DNA of 64,000 bases, taken from assembly GCF_022023855.1 (NCBI RefSeq), contig NZ_CP059450.1:620001-684000 (forward strand), read 5' to 3'. The translations under genes and the position numbers were made by a program. The number at the start of each line of letters is the position of its first letter. Within the stretch, counting starts at the first letter, position 1. Of the stretch, positions 1 through 9,871 are shown in pieces. The notes beneath the pieces were generated by a model that did no database searches, was not told the origin of the DNA, and saw nothing but the letters and a program-made list of their open reading frames with translations. The DNA is from Azospirillum brasilense. Lineage in GTDB: Bacteria; Pseudomonadota; Alphaproteobacteria; Azospirillales; Azospirillaceae.

Positions 1-9
1 CGCCGCCTT

Positions 10-966
10 TCAGCCCGCCATTGCCGCGAGCTTGCGGAGGCGAGCCTCCCGCAGCTTCGCGAAGTCCGCCCCCGCGTGATAGCTGGAGCGGGTCAGCGGC
101 GTCGAGGCCACCATCAGGAAACCCTTGCCGCGGCCAAGTGTTGCGTAGCTCTGGAATTCTTCCGGAGTCACGAACCGGTCCACCGCCGCGTGCTTGGGCG
201 TCGGCTGGAGGTACTGGCCGATCGTCATGAAGTCAACATCGGCGGCGCGCAGATCGTCCATCACCTGCCCGACCTCCTCGCGCGTCTCGCCCAGACCGAC
301 CATCACGCCGGACTTGGTGAACATCGACGGGTCCAGCTCCTTCACCCGCGCCAGCAGCTGCAGCGAGGTGAAATAGCGCGCACCCGGACGGATCGTCGGG
401 TAGAGGCGCGGCGCGGTTTCCAGATTGTGGTTGAAGACGTCGGGCTTCGCCTCGACCACCACCTCCACCGCACCCTTCTTCTTCTGGAAGTCGGGGGTGA
501 GAATCTCGATGGTCGTGTCGGGCGACGCTGCGCGGATGGCGCGGATGGTCCGGGCGAAATGCTCCGCCCCGCCGTCCTCCAGGTCGTCGCGGTCCACCGA
601 GGTGACGACGACGTGGCTCAGCTTCAGCTGGGCCACCGCCTCCCCCACATTGTCCGGCTCGTGCGGGTCGAGCTGGTCGGGGCGCCCGGTGCCGACGTTG
701 CAGAAGGCGCAGCCGCGGGTGCAGACGGAGCCGAGGATCATGAAGGTCGCGTGCTTGTGCTTCCAGCACTCCCCGATGTTCGGGCAGGCGGCCTCTTCGC
801 ACACGGTGTTGAGCTTGAGCCCGCGCATCAGGTTGCGCGTCTCGTTGTATTCCTGGCTGGTCGGCGCCTTGACGCGAATCCAGCCTGGTTTGCGCTGGAT
901 CGGGTTGTCGGGCTTGTGGGCCTTTTCGGGATGGCGAAGCTTCTCGGGGTGATCGGCCACGGTCAT
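10..966 (-). CDS. lipA: Lipoyl synthase
   Basis: Radical-SAM enzyme that inserts two sulfurs into octanoyl groups on lipoyl domains, completing the cofactor of PDH and related complexes. In the 318-residue product the auxiliary cluster motif CX4CX5C is at Cys56, 61 and 67. The radical-SAM motif CX3CX2C is at Cys82, 86 and 89, and the C-terminal RSSYHAG motif that ligates the auxiliary cluster is present. The frame stays open upstream to 1101. I chose the ATG at 966 because GGGAG lies 11 bases before it and the extra N-terminus is Arg-rich and unlike the family. It follows the PDH genes on the same strand, 268 bases after lpdA, so it may have its own promoter. Confidence 0.95.
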   Translation of the reverse strand: MTVADHPEKLRHPEKAHKPDNPIQRKPGWIRVKAPTSQEYNETRNLMRGLKLNTVCEEAACPNIGECWKHKHATFMILGSVCTRGCAFCNVGTGRPDQLDPHEPDNVGEAVAQLKLSHVVVTSVDRDDLEDGGAEHFARTIRAIRAASPDTTIEILTPDFQKKKGAVEVVVEAKPDVFNHNLETAPRLYPTIRPGARYFTSLQLLARVKELDPSMFTKSGVMVGLGETREEVGQVMDDLRAADVDFMTIGQYLQPTPKHAAVDRFVTPEEFQSYATLGRGKGFLMVASTPLTRSSYHAGADFAKLREARLRKLAAMAG

Positions 967-1164
967 GGTCTGAAGTGCTCCCACGGGCTGCCCGGCGGCA
1001 GCGCCGATGCTGAACGGTAACGCGCCGCCACGGCGCAAGGGAACGGCGCAAGGCCGGCGGACACGGTCCCGCCGGATAGGCCGGAATGACCGACCGGTCA
1101 AGTCTGATTATCGGCCGCGACGAAACAACACCGCCAATTTGATGACGGAGTCGCAATCGTTGCT

Positions 1165-1186
1165 CCCCCGCCCCGGAGGGCGAGGG
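1165..1186 (-). terminator. GC-rich hairpin after lpdA
   Basis: A 9-bp stem with one G-T wobble closes a 4-base loop, about 50 bases past the lpdA stop. It lacks a T-tract, so it may be a weak or Rho-assisted terminator or a processing site between lpdA and lipA. Confidence 0.35.
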
Positions 1187-1234
1187 AGGAAACGACCGTC
1201 GATCAGACCCCACTCAGTCGATCAAACAGGCCAC

Positions 1235-2632
1235 TTAGAAGTGGATGGCCCGGCCGTAGGCATCAAGAACCGACTCGTGCATCATCTCCGACAGAGTCGG
1301 ATGCGGGAACACCGTCTGCATCAGTTCCTGTTCGGTGGTCTCCATGGTCTTAGCGACCGTGTAGCCCTGGATCAGCTCCGTCACCTCGGCGCCGACCATG
1401 TGGGCACCCAGCAGTTCGCCGGTCTTGGCGTCGAACACGGTCTTCACCATGCCGTCCGCCTCGCCCAGAGCGATGGCCTTGCCGTTGCCGATGAAGGGGA
1501 AGCGGCCGACGCGGACCTCGTAGCCCGCCTCCTTCGCCTTCTTCTCGGTCAGACCGACCGACGCGATCTGCGGGTGCGAGTAGGTGCAGCCCGGGATGTT
1601 GCGGACGTCCAGCGCGTGCGGGTGCTTGCCGGCGATGTGCTCGACGGCGATGACGCCCTCGTGGCTGGCCTTGTGGGCGAGCCAGGGAGCCCCCGTCACG
1701 TCGCCGATGGCGTAGACGCCCGGCTCGTCGGTCTGGCAGTTGGCGTTGGTCTTTATGTGGCCGCGGTCGGTCTGGACCTTGGTGTTCTCCAGGCCCAGAT
1801 TCTCCGTGTTCGGCGCGATGCCGACGGCGAGGATCACGCGATCGACCGTGATGTCCTCGGTCTTGCCGTTGGCTTCCACCGCCACCGTCACGCTGTCGGC
1901 ACCCTTGCGCAGGTTGCCGGCCTTGCCGTTGGTGATGATCCGCATGCCCTGCTTTTCGAACTGCTTGCGGGCGAAGGTCGAGATTTCCTCGTCCTCGACC
2001 GGCAGGATGCGGTCCATCACCTCGACCACCGTCACCTTGGCGCCCAGCTCGTTGTAGAAGCTGGCGAACTCGATGCCGATGGCGCCGGAGCCGATGACCA
2101 GCAGCGACTTCGGCGTCGTGTTCGGGGTCATCGCCTTGCGGTAGGTCCAGACGAGGTTGCCGTCGTCCTCCAGACCCGGCAGGGTGCGGGCGCGGGCGCC
2201 CGTGGCGATGATGATGTTCTTCGCCCCGAAGGTGCCGACCGCCGCGCCGCCCTTGGTCACGGCCACCTGCCCCTTGCCGAGCAGCTTGGCCTCGCCCTCG
2301 ATGACGGCGACCTTGTTCTTCTTCAGCAGGTGCTTGACGCCGCCGTTGAGCTGCCCCGCCACCTTGCGGGACCGCTGAACGACCTTGTCCAGGTCGAAGG
2401 ACGGGTTATGGATGACCAGCCCGTAATCCGCGGCGTGCTTGGCGTTGCGCAGCACCTCGGCCGAGCGCAGGAGCGCCTTGGTCGGGATGCAGCCCCAGTT
2501 GAGGCAGATGCCGCCGAGGTTCTCACGCTCCACCACAGCGGTGCTGAGGCCGAGCTGGGCGGCGCGGATCGCCGCCACATAACCGCCCGGGCCGCCGCCG
2601 ATGACGATGAGGTCGTAGTTCATGTCAGCCAT
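1235..2632 (-). CDS. lpdA: Dihydrolipoyl dehydrogenase (E3)
   Basis: FAD enzyme that reoxidises dihydrolipoyl groups with NAD+, the E3 component of PDH and possibly of the other 2-oxoacid complexes. In 465 residues, the FAD-binding GGGPGG is near residue 12 and the redox disulfide motif CLNWGC at Cys43/Cys48. A second NAD-binding GSGAIG lies mid-protein, and the C-terminal HPTLSE carries the catalytic His-Glu pair. Length is normal. It starts 13 bases after pdhC, with AAGGGGG ahead of the ATG. This E3 has no N-terminal lipoyl domain. Confidence 0.96.
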   Translation of the reverse strand: MADMNYDLIVIGGGPGGYVAAIRAAQLGLSTAVVERENLGGICLNWGCIPTKALLRSAEVLRNAKHAADYGLVIHNPSFDLDKVVQRSRKVAGQLNGGVKHLLKKNKVAVIEGEAKLLGKGQVAVTKGGAAVGTFGAKNIIIATGARARTLPGLEDDGNLVWTYRKAMTPNTTPKSLLVIGSGAIGIEFASFYNELGAKVTVVEVMDRILPVEDEEISTFARKQFEKQGMRIITNGKAGNLRKGADSVTVAVEANGKTEDITVDRVILAVGIAPNTENLGLENTKVQTDRGHIKTNANCQTDEPGVYAIGDVTGAPWLAHKASHEGVIAVEHIAGKHPHALDVRNIPGCTYSHPQIASVGLTEKKAKEAGYEVRVGRFPFIGNGKAIALGEADGMVKTVFDAKTGELLGAHMVGAEVTELIQGYTVAKTMETTEQELMQTVFPHPTLSEMMHESVLDAYGRAIHF

Positions 2633-2645
2633 GGTCAGCGCCCCC

Positions 2646-3965
2646 TTACAGCAGCATGCTCAGCGGGTCCTCAATCAGCTTCTTGAAAGCCGCGAGGAAT
2701 TCCGCACCCTGCGCGCCGTCGGCGACGCGGTGGTCCACGGTGACTGAGACGGTCATCACGGTGGCGATGGCGAGCGCGCCGTTCTTCACGACCGGACGCT
2801 GCTCACCGGCGCCGACCGCCATGATGCAGGCCTGCGGCGGGTTGATGATCGCCGCGAACTCCCGGATGCCGTACATGCCGAGGTTGGAGATCGAGAAGGT
2901 GCCGCCCTGGTACTCTTCCGGCTTCAGCTTGCCGTCGCGGGCGCGCTCCGCCAGACCCTTCATCTCGTTGGAGATCTCGGCTAGCCCCTTGGTCTCCGCC
3001 TTCTTGACGATGGGCGTGATCAGGCCGGTCGGGGTGGCCACGGCGACCGAGATATCGACGTGGTCGTAACGGAGGATGGCCTCCTCCGACCAAGCGGCGT
3101 TGATGTTCGGGAACTTCTTCAGCGTCAGCGCGGCGGCGCGGATGATGAAGTCGTTGACCGACAGCTTGTAGTCCTTGGAGCGGGCGTTCAGGTCCGAGCG
3201 GACCTTCAGCAGCGCGTCCAGCTCGCAGTCGATGGCCAGGAAGTAATCCGGCACCGTCTGCTGCACCTCGGTCAGACGACGGGAGATCGTCTTGCGCATG
3301 GAGCTGTTCGGCTGCGCCTTGTAGCGCATGCCCAGCTTGTCCGACAGGTCCTTGGCGTCGATGCCCGCGGCCTTCGGGGCCGGAGCGGCGGCCGGAGCAG
3401 CCGCCGGGGTCGCGGCGGGAGCCTGGGCGGCAACCTGCGGAGCGGCGGCCTTGGCGGTGCCGCCGGCCTTGGCGGCCTCGACGTCGGCCTTGACGATGCG
3501 GCCGTTCGGGCCGGAGCCCGTGACGGCCTTCAGGTCGAGACCGGCCTGCTCGGCCAGACGGCGGGCCAGCGGGCTGGCGAACACGCGGCTACCGCTCTGG
3601 GCGGCGGGAGCCGGAGCGGCCGCGGCCTGCGGAGCCGGAGCTGCCGCCGAAGCGGAAGCCGCCGGGGCCGGAGCAGCGGCAGGAGCCGGAGCGGCGGCCT
3701 TGGCGAGCGCGCTGTCGTCCTCGCCCTCTTCCAGCAGCACGGCGATCGGTGTGTTCACCGCGACGCCCTGCGTGCCGGCCTGCACGAGGATCTTGCCGAG
3801 ACGGCCTTCGTCGGCCGCCTCCACTTCCATGGTGGCCTTGTCGGTTTCGATCTCGGCGATCACGTCGCCGGACTTCACCGCGTCGCCTTCCTTCTTCAGC
3901 CACTTGGCGAGGTTGCCCTCGGTCATGGTCGGAGAGAGGGCGGGCATGAGAATCTGGATGGTCAT
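2646..3965 (-). CDS. pdhC: Pyruvate dehydrogenase E2, dihydrolipoyl acetyltransferase
   Basis: Core E2 subunit that passes the acetyl group from lipoyl-lysine to CoA. Of 439 residues, an N-terminal lipoyl domain has the modified Lys43 in a TDKAT context. An Ala/Pro-rich linker (about 85-125) and an E1/E3-binding domain (ASPLARRLAEQAG) follow, then a second linker and the acyltransferase domain ending in the catalytic DHRVADG. Only one lipoyl domain is present. The start has AAGGAGG 8 bases upstream and lies 13 bases after pdhB, indicating one operon. Confidence 0.95.
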   Translation of the reverse strand: MTIQILMPALSPTMTEGNLAKWLKKEGDAVKSGDVIAEIETDKATMEVEAADEGRLGKILVQAGTQGVAVNTPIAVLLEEGEDDSALAKAAAPAPAAAPAPAASASAAAPAPQAAAAPAPAAQSGSRVFASPLARRLAEQAGLDLKAVTGSGPNGRIVKADVEAAKAGGTAKAAAPQVAAQAPAATPAAAPAAAPAPKAAGIDAKDLSDKLGMRYKAQPNSSMRKTISRRLTEVQQTVPDYFLAIDCELDALLKVRSDLNARSKDYKLSVNDFIIRAAALTLKKFPNINAAWSEEAILRYDHVDISVAVATPTGLITPIVKKAETKGLAEISNEMKGLAERARDGKLKPEEYQGGTFSISNLGMYGIREFAAIINPPQACIMAVGAGEQRPVVKNGALAIATVMTVSVTVDHRVADGAQGAEFLAAFKKLIEDPLSMLL

Positions 3966-3978
3966 TCGCTCGCCCTCC

Positions 3979-5376
3979 TTACTTGCGGTAGCAGGCCTTC
4001 TTCGCCGCTTCCGCGATGCGGTCGGGCGAAGGAAGGACGAGCTTTTCCAGGTTCGCCGCGTAGGGCATCGGCACGTCGAGACCGGTCACGCGGATCACCG
4101 GAGCGTCCAGATAGTCGAAGGCCTGCTCCATCATCAGGGCCGACAGCTCGGCGCCGATGCCGCAGGTCGGCCAGGCCTCCTCGACGGTGACGAGGCGGTT
4201 GGTCTTCTTGACGGAGTTGACGATCGTTTCGGTGTCGAGCGGACGGATCGTGCGCAGGTCGATGACCTCGGCGCTGATCCCGTCCTTCTCCAGCAGATCG
4301 GCGGCGGCGAGCGCGTAGCTGACCATCAGCGAATGGGCGGTGATGGTCACGTCCGTGCCGGCGCGGCGGATCTTGGCGCGGCCGATCGGAACGATGAAGT
4401 CCTCGCTCTCCGGCACCTCGAAGGATTGGCCGTAGAGGATCTCGTTCTCGAGGAAGATGACCGGGTTCGGATCGCGGATGGCCGACTTCATCAGGCCCTT
4501 GAAGTCCGACGCGCTGTAGGGCGCGACGACCTTCAGGCCGGGCACGCTGGCGTACCAGGGGGTGAAATCCTGGCTGTGCTGCGCGGCGACGCGGGCGGCG
4601 GCGCCGTTCGGGCCGCGGAACACGATCGGGCAGCCCATCTGGCCGCCGGACATGTACAGCGTCTTGGCGGCGGAGTTCACGATGTGGTCGATCGCCTGCA
4701 TCGCGAAGTTGAAGGTCATGAACTCGACGATCGGGCGCAGGCCGCGGAAGGCCGCGCCGACGCCCAGGCCGGCGAAGCCGATCTCGGTGATCGGCGTGTC
4801 GATGACGCGGTCGGCGCCGAACTCCTGGAGCAGGCCCTGCGACACCTTGTAGGCGCCCTGGTACTGCGCGACCTCCTCACCCATCAGGAAGACGGTGGGG
4901 TCACGGCGCATCTCTTCGGCCATGGCGTCGCGCAGCGCTTCGCGGACGGTCTTCTTGACCGTCTTGTCGAAGAATTTGTCCTCGTCCGACGCCGGCGGCG
5001 CGGCGGCCGGGCCGCTGGCCGGACCGACCGGCAGGGTGGCCGGGGCGTGCGCGCCCGTGTCCTTCACCACCGGCTCGGCGGCGACCTTCGGGGCCGGCGT
5101 CGGGGAGCCGGACACGGCGTCGGTGACGCTCTCGCCCTCGCCGAGGATCACGGCGATGGGGGTGTTCACGGCGACGTTCTCGGTGCCCTCGGCGACCAGG
5201 ATCTTGCCGATACGGCCTTCATCGACCGCCTCGACCTCCATGGTCGCCTTGTCGGTCTCGATCTCGGCGAGCACGTCGCCGGACTTGACCTCGTCACCTT
5301 CTTTTTTGACCCATTTCGCCAGCTTGCCCTCGGTCATGGTGGGCGACAGCGCCGGCATCAGCACTTCGATCGGCAT
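3979..5376 (-). CDS. pdhB: Pyruvate dehydrogenase E1 beta with lipoyl domain
   Basis: Beta subunit of heterotetrameric pyruvate decarboxylase (E1). Residues 1-80 form a complete lipoyl domain with target Lys43 (TDKAT), very similar to that of the neighbouring E2. An Ala/Pro-rich linker leads to the transketolase-like E1 beta body from about residue 140, with the conserved [15 protein letters not shown] and RTIRPLD segments. A lipoylated E1 beta is typical of alphaproteobacteria, so its 465 residues exceed the roughly 325 of plain E1 beta. GGAGG lies upstream of the ATG. It follows pdhA by 78 bases. Confidence 0.95.
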   Translation of the reverse strand: MPIEVLMPALSPTMTEGKLAKWVKKEGDEVKSGDVLAEIETDKATMEVEAVDEGRIGKILVAEGTENVAVNTPIAVILGEGESVTDAVSGSPTPAPKVAAEPVVKDTGAHAPATLPVGPASGPAAAPPASDEDKFFDKTVKKTVREALRDAMAEEMRRDPTVFLMGEEVAQYQGAYKVSQGLLQEFGADRVIDTPITEIGFAGLGVGAAFRGLRPIVEFMTFNFAMQAIDHIVNSAAKTLYMSGGQMGCPIVFRGPNGAAARVAAQHSQDFTPWYASVPGLKVVAPYSASDFKGLMKSAIRDPNPVIFLENEILYGQSFEVPESEDFIVPIGRAKIRRAGTDVTITAHSLMVSYALAAADLLEKDGISAEVIDLRTIRPLDTETIVNSVKKTNRLVTVEEAWPTCGIGAELSALMMEQAFDYLDAPVIRVTGLDVPMPYAANLEKLVLPSPDRIAEAAKKACYRK

Positions 5377-5403
5377 TCCTCAACCTCCGGCGGCGCGGGT
5401 TCA

Positions 5404-5423
5404 CCGGGAGGCGAAGCCTCCGG
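5404..5423 (-). repeat. Hairpin between pdhA and pdhB
   Basis: CCGGGAGGC and GCCTCCGG form a stem with a one-base bulge and a GAA loop in the 78-base pdhA-pdhB gap. There is no T-tract, so an mRNA processing or stability element is likelier than a terminator. Confidence 0.35.
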
Positions 5424-5454
5424 CCCTCGGCGCCGCTCCTGCTTATCGTTGTCG

Positions 5455-6471
5455 TCAGGCTTCGACCAGGACGTCCGTCCACAGCTCCGCCGGATCGGGC
5501 TCGGGGCTCTGCTGCGCGAATTCGGCAGCCTCGGTCACCACGGCCTTGACCTCGCGGTCGATCTCTTTGAGCTGGTCCTCGGTCACGTAAGCGCCTTCCA
5601 GCAGGACGCGCTTCAGGTTGTCGATCGGATCGGACTCGCTCCGCATCTTCTCGACCTCCTCCTTGGTCCGGTACTTGGCCGGGTCGGACATCGAGTGGCC
5701 GCGGTAGCGGTAGGTCTTCATCTCGAGGATGACCGGGCCGTTGCCGGCGCGGATATACTCGACCCACTTGTCGGCGGCCTCGCGGACCTCGAGGACGTCC
5801 ATGCCGTTGACCTGATGGCCGGGAATGCCGTAGGCCGCGCCGCGCTGGTGCAGCTCGCCTGCCGAGGCGCGCTCCTGCGAGGTGCCCATGGCGTACTTGT
5901 TGTTCTCGATCACGTAGAGCACCGGCAGCTTCCACAGAGCCGCCATATTGAAGCTCTCGTAAACCTGACCCTGGTTGATGGCGCCGTCGCCGCAATAGAC
6001 CGCGGACAGGCCGTCGTCCTTGTTGTACTTGTGCGAGAAGGCGAGACCGGTGCCCAGCGGGACCTGCGCGCCGACGATGCCGTGGCCGCCGTAGAAGTTC
6101 TTCTCGCGGCTGAACATGTGCATCGAGCCGCCCTTGCCCTTGGAGTAGCCTCCACGGCGACCGGTCAGCTCGGCCATCACGCCCTTGGGGTCCATGCCGC
6201 AGGCCAGCATGTGGCCATGGTCACGGTAGCTGGTGATGACGTCGTCGTTGTCCTTCAGCGCGGCCTGGATGCCGACCACAACGGCTTCCTGGCCGATGTA
6301 GAGGTGGCAGAAACCGCCGATGAGGCCCATGCCGTAGAGCTGGCCCGCCTTCTCCTCGAAGCGGCGGATCAGAAGCATCTCGCGATAGTACTTGATCAGG
6401 TCCTCGGTCGAAGCGGCCTGCTTCGAAGCGGAGTCAGTCTGCGCCTTCGGACGGCGTCGTGACGCGGCCAT
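5455..6471 (-). CDS. pdhA: Pyruvate dehydrogenase E1 alpha
   Basis: ThDP-dependent alpha subunit that decarboxylates pyruvate and works with the adjacent E1 beta. The 338-residue product has the ThDP motif beginning GDGAINQG and ending in the paired Asn of VIENN, and the phosphorylation-loop-like YRYRGHSMSDP segment. The frame is open to 6621, but the ATG at 6471 has GGGGAGGAA just upstream and gives the usual Lys/Arg-rich start. It is the first gene of pdhA-pdhB-pdhC-lpdA. Confidence 0.95.
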   Translation of the reverse strand: MAASRRRPKAQTDSASKQAASTEDLIKYYREMLLIRRFEEKAGQLYGMGLIGGFCHLYIGQEAVVVGIQAALKDNDDVITSYRDHGHMLACGMDPKGVMAELTGRRGGYSKGKGGSMHMFSREKNFYGGHGIVGAQVPLGTGLAFSHKYNKDDGLSAVYCGDGAINQGQVYESFNMAALWKLPVLYVIENNKYAMGTSQERASAGELHQRGAAYGIPGHQVNGMDVLEVREAADKWVEYIRAGNGPVILEMKTYRYRGHSMSDPAKYRTKEEVEKMRSESDPIDNLKRVLLEGAYVTEDQLKEIDREVKAVVTEAAEFAQQSPEPDPAELWTDVLVEA

Positions 6472-6650
6472 GTTTCCTCCCCAGGGTTTATGCAGCGACG
6501 GCAAGCGAACAGCCAGGGCTGCAGCACGTTGCGAGGGTACATCCCACTTATGAGGGTGCATCCCCCTCGCACCGGAAGCGGATGCGGGGCGCACAGTACA
6601 CGACAAGCGCGAGCGACGCAAATATCTGTTTTTAAACGCGAAATTCGGCG

Positions 6651-6669
6651 TTAACCGGCTTTCGGTTAA
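6651..6669 (-). terminator. Perfect inverted repeat after ftsB-like gene
   Basis: TTAACCG and CGGTTAA flank a 5-base loop, 15 bases past the ftsB-like stop and ahead of the pdhA leader. There is no adjacent T-run in the minus direction, so terminator function is uncertain. Confidence 0.3.
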
Positions 6670-6683
6670 TTCACTGATATGAC

Positions 6684-7055
6684 CTACTTCTCAGCGCTAG
6701 CATCACCTTCGACCTGCGCCGGAGGGAGTGCGATTATGACGTCGCGGGGGCCTGAAAGGTTCAACATCGTGCGCGCACGCTCGTCCAGCATGTCGCGGTC
6801 CAGGTGGTCGCTGCGCATCAGTTGCGCGCGGCGGTCCATTCGCTCGCGCTCGGCCTTCACCTGATCCAGGACGGATTCCGCCGTGGCGATCTCCGCCTTC
6901 AGGTGGTTCATGGCGAGCAGCCCGCGGTCCCCCTGGATGGCGTAATAGACGAAATAGGCGACGACGCAGGAGCCGATGGCCGGCCCGATGGCCTGGCGAA
7001 GGGCGCTTTTCGCGGCGCGTTTCAGCGAGTCGGTGAGGTTCTGGAGCATGGTCAT
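6684..7055 (-). CDS. FtsB/DivIC-family septum formation initiator
   Basis: Small bitopic division protein. FtsB-type proteins bridge FtsQ and FtsL in the divisome. Of 123 residues, about 20-42 form one membrane segment (SCVVAYFVYYAI). A short charged coiled coil from about 50 to 85 follows, then the family's typical end with RARTMLNLSGPRDVIIALP. Length and layout match alphaproteobacterial members, where this gene commonly precedes pdhA. It is therefore annotated as FtsB-like by family and context, not by a catalytic motif. Confidence 0.85.
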   Translation of the reverse strand: MTMLQNLTDSLKRAAKSALRQAIGPAIGSCVVAYFVYYAIQGDRGLLAMNHLKAEIATAESVLDQVKAERERMDRRAQLMRSDHLDRDMLDERARTMLNLSGPRDVIIALPPAQVEGDASAEK

Positions 7056-7185
7056 GGCGGTATGATGGAATCATACGCGATTCCTTCGGTCAAACGGAAA
7101 AGAAGCAATCCGAAAGAATTCACCGCGCCGTGCTCTTTGCATCGCCGAGTAATAGGCGTCTTACACCCCCAAAGGAGAGTGACAC

Positions 7186-7219
7186 AGCGCACAACCTTCG
7201 AAAGAAGGCGGGTTGCGCT
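7186..7219 (-). terminator. Hairpin directly after thioesterase stop
   Basis: AGCGCA pairs with TGCGCT and CCTTC with GAAGG around a GAAA loop, with a small internal loop. It begins at the base after the thioesterase stop codon. There is no T-tract. Confidence 0.3.
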
Positions 7220-7636
7220 TCACTCCGGCGGAACCTCGCGCGGGCGGCGGTCCTCGCCGATGGCGACGTAGGTGAAGACGCCCTCCGTCACCTTGATCGC
7301 CTCCCCGGCGCTGCGCTGGCGGCGCACCCAGGTCTCGACCCGCACGCGGATGGAGGTTCGGCCCACCTTGGTGACATGGGCGAAGCAGCTCACCTCGTCG
7401 CCGACATAGACCGGCTTGTGGAAGGTCATCGCCTCGATCCCCACCGTCGCCACGCGCCCGCCCGCCCGGCGCAAGGCGGCGACGCCGCCGGCAAGATCCA
7501 TCTGGGACAGCAGCCAGCCGCCGAAGATGTCGCCGTTGGGGTTGGTGTCCGCCGGCATGGCGATGGTGCGCAGCGCCGGGCCGCCCTCCATGTCGGGTTG
7601 GACCGGGACTTGGTCGGTGGGGGTGCCGTCGCTCAT
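7220..7636 (-). CDS. Acyl-CoA thioesterase, YciA-like hotdog fold
   Basis: Probably hydrolyses acyl-CoA to free acid and CoA in the cytoplasm. The 138-residue product carries the conserved TNPNGDIFGGWLLSQMD segment, whose Asp is the usual catalytic residue of YciA/BACH thioesterases, and a VGIEAMTFHKPVYVGD strand. The ATG at 7636 has GGAGG 4 bases upstream, better than the more distal in-frame ATG at 7681. It is divergent from parE. The physiological substrate cannot be read from sequence. Confidence 0.88.
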   Translation of the reverse strand: MSDGTPTDQVPVQPDMEGGPALRTIAMPADTNPNGDIFGGWLLSQMDLAGGVAALRRAGGRVATVGIEAMTFHKPVYVGDEVSCFAHVTKVGRTSIRVRVETWVRRQRSAGEAIKVTEGVFTYVAIGEDRRPREVPPE

Positions 7637-7722
7637 CGTGCCTCCGCCCTCGTTCATTCTGGGGTCGAAAAAGCGCATCACAAAATATGGTGCGGGGAGT
7701 ATATAGGAGCCACCGCATGCGC

Positions 7723-7751
7723 TTGCGCAGCCCTGACGAAATTCCTATAAC
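7723..7751 (+). promoter_or_regulatory. Candidate promoter of parE
   Basis: TTGCGC and TATAAC are separated by 17 bases. The -10 matches 5 of 6 consensus positions and the -35 three. The predicted transcription start falls on or next to the parE ATG at 7759. Confidence 0.45.
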
Positions 7752-7758
7752 TGGGGCC

Positions 7759-9747
7759 ATGAGCGATCTTTTCGAGAACACGGCGCGCAAGGCCGAGACC
7801 TATTCCGCCCAGGATATCGAGGTTCTGGAGGGGCTTGAACCCGTCCGCCGGCGCCCCGGCATGTACATCGGCGGCACCGACGACCGGGCGTTGCACCATC
7901 TGGTGGCCGAGGTTCTGGACAACGCCATGGACGAGGCGGTGGCCGGCCACGCCAGCCGCATCGACCTGGAGCTGACCGCCGACGGCACGGTGGTGGTGCG
8001 CGACAACGGGCGCGGCATCCCGATCGACGACCACCCCAAGTACCCGGGCAAGTCGGCGCTGGAGGTCATCCTCACCACCCTGCACTCGGGCGGTAAATTC
8101 TCCAACAAGGTCTACCAGACCTCCGGCGGCCTGCACGGCGTCGGCCTGTCGGTGGTGAACGCCCTGTCCGACCGGCTGACGGTCGAGGTGGCGCGCGACC
8201 GCCAGCTCTACGTGCAGCACTACAGCCGCGGCCTGCCCCAGGGACCGCTGACCCGCCAGGGCGCGGCCAATCGCCGCGGCACGACCATCCGTTTCCACGC
8301 CGACCCCGAGATCTTCGGCGAGGCCGCGCATTTCGAGCCGCACCGGCTGTACCGGCTGGCGCGCTCCAAGGCCTACCTGTACCGGGGCGTGGAGATCCGC
8401 TGGAGCTGCGACCCGTCGCTGCTGTCGCCGGACAGCACCACCCCGGCCCAGGAGACGTTGCACTTCCCCGGCGGCCTGCTCGACTACCTGAACGCCGCCC
8501 TGAAGGAACGCCGGACGCTGACCCGCCTGCCCTTCTCGGGCGCGCTGGATTTCCCGAACCAGCAGGGCCGCGTGGAATGGGCCATCGCCTGGCCGGAGGA
8601 TGACGAGGGCTTCTCGCACACCTACTGCAACACGGTGCCCACCCCGCAGGGCGGCACGCACGAGGCCGGCCTGCGCGCCGCGCTGACCCGCGGCCTGAAG
8701 GGTTATGGCGAGCTGACCAACAACAAGCGCGCCGCCCAGGTCACCGCGGACGACGTGATGAGCGACGCCTGCATCCTGCTGTCGGTCTTCATCCGCGAGC
8801 CGCATTTCCAGGGCCAGACCAAGGAGAAGCTGGTCACCGCCGAAGCCCACCGGCTGGTCGAGGCGGCGATCAAGGATCACTTCGACCACTGGCTGTCGGG
8901 CGACCCCTCCTCCTCCAAGGCCCTTCTGGAACGGCTGATCGAGAAGGCGGAGGAGCGCGCCAAGCGCAAGCAGTCCAAGGAGCTGGGACGGAAGTCCGCG
9001 ACCCGGCGCCTGCGTCTGCCCGGCAAGCTGGCCGACTGCTCCCGCAACTCGCCGGAGGGCACCGAGATCTTCCTGGTCGAGGGCGATTCGGCGGGCGGCT
9101 CCGCCAAGCAGGCGCGCAACCGCGAGACCCAGGCCATCCTGCCGCTGCGCGGCAAGATTCTGAACGTCGCCTCGGCCTCCTCCGACAAGATGAAGGCGAA
9201 CCAGGAGCTGAACGACCTCACCCAGGCGCTCGGCTGCGGGGTGGGTAAGGACTTCTCCAGCGACAAGCTGCGCTACGAGCGGGTCATCATCATGACCGAC
9301 GCCGACGTGGACGGCGCGCACATCGCCTCGCTGCTGATGACCTTCTTCTACCGGGAAATGGGCGGGCTGATCCAGAACGGGCACCTGTATCTGGCCCTGC
9401 CGCCGCTCTACCGCATCAGCCACGGCGCCAAGTCGGTCTACGCGCGCGACGACGCGCACAAGGACCAGCTCATGAACAAGACTTTCAAGGGCAAGAAGGT
9501 GGAGATCAGCCGGTTCAAGGGCCTGGGCGAGATGATGCCGGCGCAGCTCCGCGAGACGACCATGGACCCGGCCAAGCGGACTCTGCTGCGCGTCGTCGTG
9601 CCGAACAGCGCCGACCCCGAGCAGGCGGAGGACGTGAAGGCCACGAAGACCCGCGTGGAGGAGCTGATGGGCCGTCGTCCGGAGCTGCGCTTCCAATTCA
9701 TCCAGGAGAACGCGAAGTTCGTCCGGGTCGACGACATCGACGTGTGA
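7759..9747 (+). CDS. parE: DNA topoisomerase IV subunit B
   Basis: ATPase subunit of topoisomerase IV, which decatenates replicated chromosomes with ParC. The 662-residue product has the GHKL ATP site (EVLDNAMDEAV and DNGRGIPID) and the GGLHGVG ATP-lid motif. The TOPRIM domain has EGDSAGGSA and the metal-binding DADVDGAHI. A length of 662 without the long insert seen in enterobacterial GyrB favours ParE, and SKAYLYRGVEIRW is ParE-like. The chosen ATG has only CTGGGGCC before it. Confidence 0.93.
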   Translation: MSDLFENTARKAETYSAQDIEVLEGLEPVRRRPGMYIGGTDDRALHHLVAEVLDNAMDEAVAGHASRIDLELTADGTVVVRDNGRGIPIDDHPKYPGKSALEVILTTLHSGGKFSNKVYQTSGGLHGVGLSVVNALSDRLTVEVARDRQLYVQHYSRGLPQGPLTRQGAANRRGTTIRFHADPEIFGEAAHFEPHRLYRLARSKAYLYRGVEIRWSCDPSLLSPDSTTPAQETLHFPGGLLDYLNAALKERRTLTRLPFSGALDFPNQQGRVEWAIAWPEDDEGFSHTYCNTVPTPQGGTHEAGLRAALTRGLKGYGELTNNKRAAQVTADDVMSDACILLSVFIREPHFQGQTKEKLVTAEAHRLVEAAIKDHFDHWLSGDPSSSKALLERLIEKAEERAKRKQSKELGRKSATRRLRLPGKLADCSRNSPEGTEIFLVEGDSAGGSAKQARNRETQAILPLRGKILNVASASSDKMKANQELNDLTQALGCGVGKDFSSDKLRYERVIIMTDADVDGAHIASLLMTFFYREMGGLIQNGHLYLALPPLYRISHGAKSVYARDDAHKDQLMNKTFKGKKVEISRFKGLGEMMPAQLRETTMDPAKRTLLRVVVPNSADPEQAEDVKATKTRVEELMGRRPELRFQFIQENAKFVRVDDIDV

Positions 9748-9871
9748 TGTTGAGCTCCGCCGGGATGCGCGGTCGGTGGAGCGGCGGCTCTTCCGGAGGC
9801 GCGGGCTTGCCGGTGCCGGGGCGGCATCCCATGATTGATCGCCCATGTCCATTCAGCAGCCCAGGCGAGCC

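Noticed and set aside
3361..3720. Short GCC/GGA-rich repeats
   Set aside because: These encode the Ala/Pro linkers of the PDH E2 protein, not a DNA repeat.
3328..6462. A 1044-codon plus-strand frame over the PDH genes
   Set aside because: It mirrors pdhC, pdhB and pdhA in the opposite frame and has no family motifs.
9748..9871. GGGATGC/GCATCCC inverted repeat between parE and the lipoprotein
   Set aside because: The arms are 50 bases apart with no support for a functional stem.
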